Source: Flavobacterium sp. TR2
Lineage (GTDB): Bacteria; Bacteroidota; Bacteroidia; Flavobacteriales; Flavobacteriaceae
Direction of reading: 5' to 3'
DNA length: 64,000 nt
NCBI RefSeq assembly: GCF_025252405.1
Contig: NZ_CP104307.1
Span: forward strand, 4,402,001 to 4,466,000
Shown here: positions 62,452-64,000 of the stretch, one piece after another
Layout: each line of letters begins with the position of its first letter
Numbering within the stretch: the first letter of the stretch is position 1
Position numbers and translations under genes: made by a program
Notes under the pieces: generated by a model
What the model saw: the letters and a program-made list of their open reading frames with translations, nothing else
Databases searched by the model: none
Told to the model about the DNA's origin: nothing

Positions 62452-63381
62452 TTATTGCTGTATCTTAGAAGCCAGCAAATAAATAACCGCCATTCTAATC
62501 GCTACACCATTTTCAACTTGATTTAGGATCACCGAATGGTCAGAATCTGCCACCTCAGAAGTAATCTCTACTCCTCTATTGATTGGCCCTGGGTGCATGA
62601 TTACGATTTCTTTTCCTAGCGAATCCAAAAGCGGTTTGTCTACTCCATATTGCTGTGCGTACTCACGTGTCGATGGGAAGAAATTCACATCCATACGTTC
62701 GTTTTGCACGCGAAGCATATTGGCAACGTCACACCATTCTAATGCTTTACGCAAATTCGGCTCGACCGTAACACCAAGCGATTCAATATATCTCGGAATC
62801 AAGGTTTTTGGTCCGCAAACTTTTACTTCTGCGCCCTGCATCTGCAAAGCATATATGTTTGAAAGCGCTACACGCGAGTGCAGAATATCGCCTACAATAA
62901 CTACTTTTTTTCCAGCAACATCGCCCAGTTTTTCTCTGATGGAATAACTGTCTAATAAAGCCTGAGTTGGGTGTTCGTGCGCTCCGTCTCCCGCGTTTAC
63001 GATACTGGCTTTTACATTTTTAGATAAAAAATAAGCCGCTCCGGGATTGGAGTGGCGCATTACAACCATATCTACTTTCATCGAAAGGATATTATTTACA
63101 GTATCAATCAAGGTCTCTCCTTTTTTAACCGATGACTGAGCTGCAGAAAAACTGATGACATCAGCAGATAAACGTTTCTGCGCTAATTCGAAAGAGAGTT
63201 TGGTTCTGGTACTGTTTTCGAAGAAAATATTGGCAATGGTGATATCTCGTAATGAAGGAACTTTTTTAATTGGTCGGTTAATGACTTCTTTAAAATGATC
63301 TGCCGTTTCAAAAATCAGGTTAATATCATTCTCGTTGATATATTTGATTCCTAATAAATGATTTACGCTTAATTCTTTCAT
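62452..63381 (-). CDS. pyrB: Aspartate carbamoyltransferase catalytic subunit
   Basis: A protein of 309 residues. Carbamoyl-phosphate motif FFENSTRTKLSFELAQKRL, VMRHSNPGAAYFLS, the substrate motif HPTQALLD, and HPGPINRGVEI. It forms carbamoyl-aspartate in pyrimidine synthesis. No pyrI is adjacent, as in Bacillus-type catalytic trimers. It lies downstream of pyrR on the same strand, with an unusual repeat-bearing leader of 106 bases. Confidence 0.96.
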   Translation of the reverse strand: MKELSVNHLLGIKYINENDINLIFETADHFKEVINRPIKKVPSLRDITIANIFFENSTRTKLSFELAQKRLSADVISFSAAQSSVKKGETLIDTVNNILSMKVDMVVMRHSNPGAAYFLSKNVKASIVNAGDGAHEHPTQALLDSYSIREKLGDVAGKKVVIVGDILHSRVALSNIYALQMQGAEVKVCGPKTLIPRYIESLGVTVEPNLRKALEWCDVANMLRVQNERMDVNFFPSTREYAQQYGVDKPLLDSLGKEIVIMHPGPINRGVEITSEVADSDHSVILNQVENGVAIRMAVIYLLASKIQQ

Positions 63382-63407
63382 TTTTATTGTTTATTTGTTT
63401 TTTTACT

Positions 63408-63488
63408 GTTTAATCGTTTATTTGTTAAATCGTTTAATCGTTTAATCGTTACTACCGATTAAACAATTAACCGGTTAACCGATTAAAC
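63408..63488 (-). promoter_or_regulatory. Repeated hairpin arms between pyrR and pyrB
   Basis: In transcript orientation (minus) there are two GTTTAATCG arms (63480-63488, 63456-63464) and a tandem set of complementary CGATTAAAC arms (63440-63448, 63432-63440, 63408-63416, plus one variant 63424-63432). A perfect TTAACCGGTTAA palindrome lies between the first arms. Alternative stems are mutually exclusive, an arrangement fit for an attenuator, but no U-tract terminator is visible. Confidence 0.5.
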
Positions 63489-64000
63489 TAATTTGTCACT
63501 AGGTGAACAACATCTTCACCATCGTTTTCTTTCCAGCTTACAATTACTTTTTCGCCATTGATAGCATCTACCTGACGGCCTCTATAATCGGGCTGAATTG
63601 GCAAATGACGGCTGAAACGTCTGTCTATTAAAACTAACAATTCAATTTCTGAAGGTCTTCCGAAAGATTGAATGGCAGTTAAGGCAGAACGAATGCTTCT
63701 TCCTGTAAACAAAACGTCATCGATAAAAATGACTTTTTTGTCTTCGACTATAAAATTGATTTGGGTTTTATTGGCTTCAAGCGGTTTATCAGTACGACGG
63801 AAATCATCTCTAAAAAAAGTGATGTCCAGATATCCTAAAGAAATTTCAGGAACCTTGTATTCGTTTTCTAATATTTGTTTTAAACGTTCAGCTAAAAAAA
63901 CGCCTCTTGGCTGAATTCCAACTAAAATAGTTTCAGAGAAATCAAGATGTTTTTCGATTAACTGACAAGCCAAACGATGCAGTATGATAGTAACTTCTTT
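63488..64000 (-). CDS. pyrR: PyrR bifunctional regulator/uracil phosphoribosyltransferase (5' end outside window)
   Basis: The frame is open to the window end; the visible N-terminus KEVTIILHRLACQLIEKH is the usual PyrR start, so roughly ten residues are missing and the internal TTG at 63973 is not the start. The PRPP-binding motif is VIFIDDVLFTGRSIRSAL; GIQPRGVFLAERL and the later DRRFSRHLPIQPDYRGR are also typical. In Firmicutes PyrR binds pyr mRNA and controls attenuation; in Bacteroidota the regulatory role is less certain. Followed by pyrB on the same strand. Confidence 0.94.
   Translation of the reverse strand, partial: KEVTIILHRLACQLIEKHLDFSETILVGIQPRGVFLAERLKQILENEYKVPEISLGYLDITFFRDDFRRTDKPLEANKTQINFIVEDKKVIFIDDVLFTGRSIRSALTAIQSFGRPSEIELLVLIDRRFSRHLPIQPDYRGRQVDAINGEKVIVSWKENDGEDVVHLVTN

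Noticed and set aside
62579..62947. 122-codon plus-strand frame
   Set aside because: Antisense to pyrB, which carries all its catalytic motifs.
1..64000. tRNA, rRNA, insertion sequence, prophage or integrase
   Set aside because: No cloverleaf, rRNA core, transposase, integrase or phage structural gene was recognised on either strand by eye.

Overview
The window looks like chromosomal DNA of a Flavobacterium-type Bacteroidota. The base composition is AT-rich by eye. Genes lack Shine-Dalgarno-like sites, and many are preceded by the Bacteroidota promoter element TAnnTTTG. Several families are typical of the phylum: a gliding/T9SS adhesin with a CHU_C-type C-terminus, PorP/SprF, a PorE-like OmpA protein, a fused E1 2-oxoacid dehydrogenase, and DUF3822 next to rsmD. 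I see no insertion sequence, prophage, integron, CRISPR array, tRNA or rRNA. Both window ends cut genes: a histidine kinase at the left and pyrR at the right.

Layout. 1-10 kb: end of a histidine kinase, a SIMPL protein, rhomboid protease, LpxL-like acyltransferase, glmM, ACP phosphodiesterase, gamma-glutamyltransferase, a ClC chloride channel with CBS domains, and a Fic protein with its own inverted-repeat promoter. 10-24 kb: uvrA, a LOG-family protein, a large outer-membrane protein related to M1 peptidases but without the zinc ligands, fused E1 alpha/beta, kdsB, a methyltransferase, a beta-propeller protein and a DOPA-dioxygenase family enzyme. 24-35 kb: a RecD-like helicase, DUF3822-rsmD, a TonB-receptor-like barrel divergent from a two-component system, small membrane proteins, a dicarboxylate symporter and the RNase P RNA. 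35-46 kb: BON/LysM proteins, NIPSNAP, a TonB-C-like lipoprotein, dnaX with a -1 frameshift site, a quinone-reductase-like protein, Crp-TMEM175, and the polyphosphate cluster ppx-ppk-sixA. 46-59 kb: a surface-adhesin locus made of a small secreted protein, a 3208-residue adhesin with eleven 81-residue repeats, PorP/SprF and a PorE-like protein. 59-64 kb: a CAP lipoprotein, pdxH, rnz, a STAS-like protein, pyrB and pyrR.

How parts work together. The adhesin carries a type-B T9SS C-terminal signal and is followed by the PorP/SprF-like and OmpA/PorE-like proteins that such cargo usually needs. The polyphosphate genes form a minus-strand unit. The two-component system lies beside three GTTAAT repeats spaced by exactly 11 bp, directly upstream of its putative promoter, which suggests autoregulation. 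The RNase P gene calibrates the promoter motif: its TAnnTTTG ends five bases before the predicted RNA 5' end.

Most notable signals: (1) dnaX needs a -1 shift at A10-G, which contains A AAA AAG, to make the long tau-like product; (2) the 11-bp-phased operator; (3) a 13-bp perfect inverted repeat at a nearly leaderless Fic promoter; (4) competing hairpin arms between pyrR and pyrB; (5) a chimeric repeat inside the adhesin array; (6) dispersed palindromic intergenic repeats. I did not find a clear multi-gene system that I would call wholly new.
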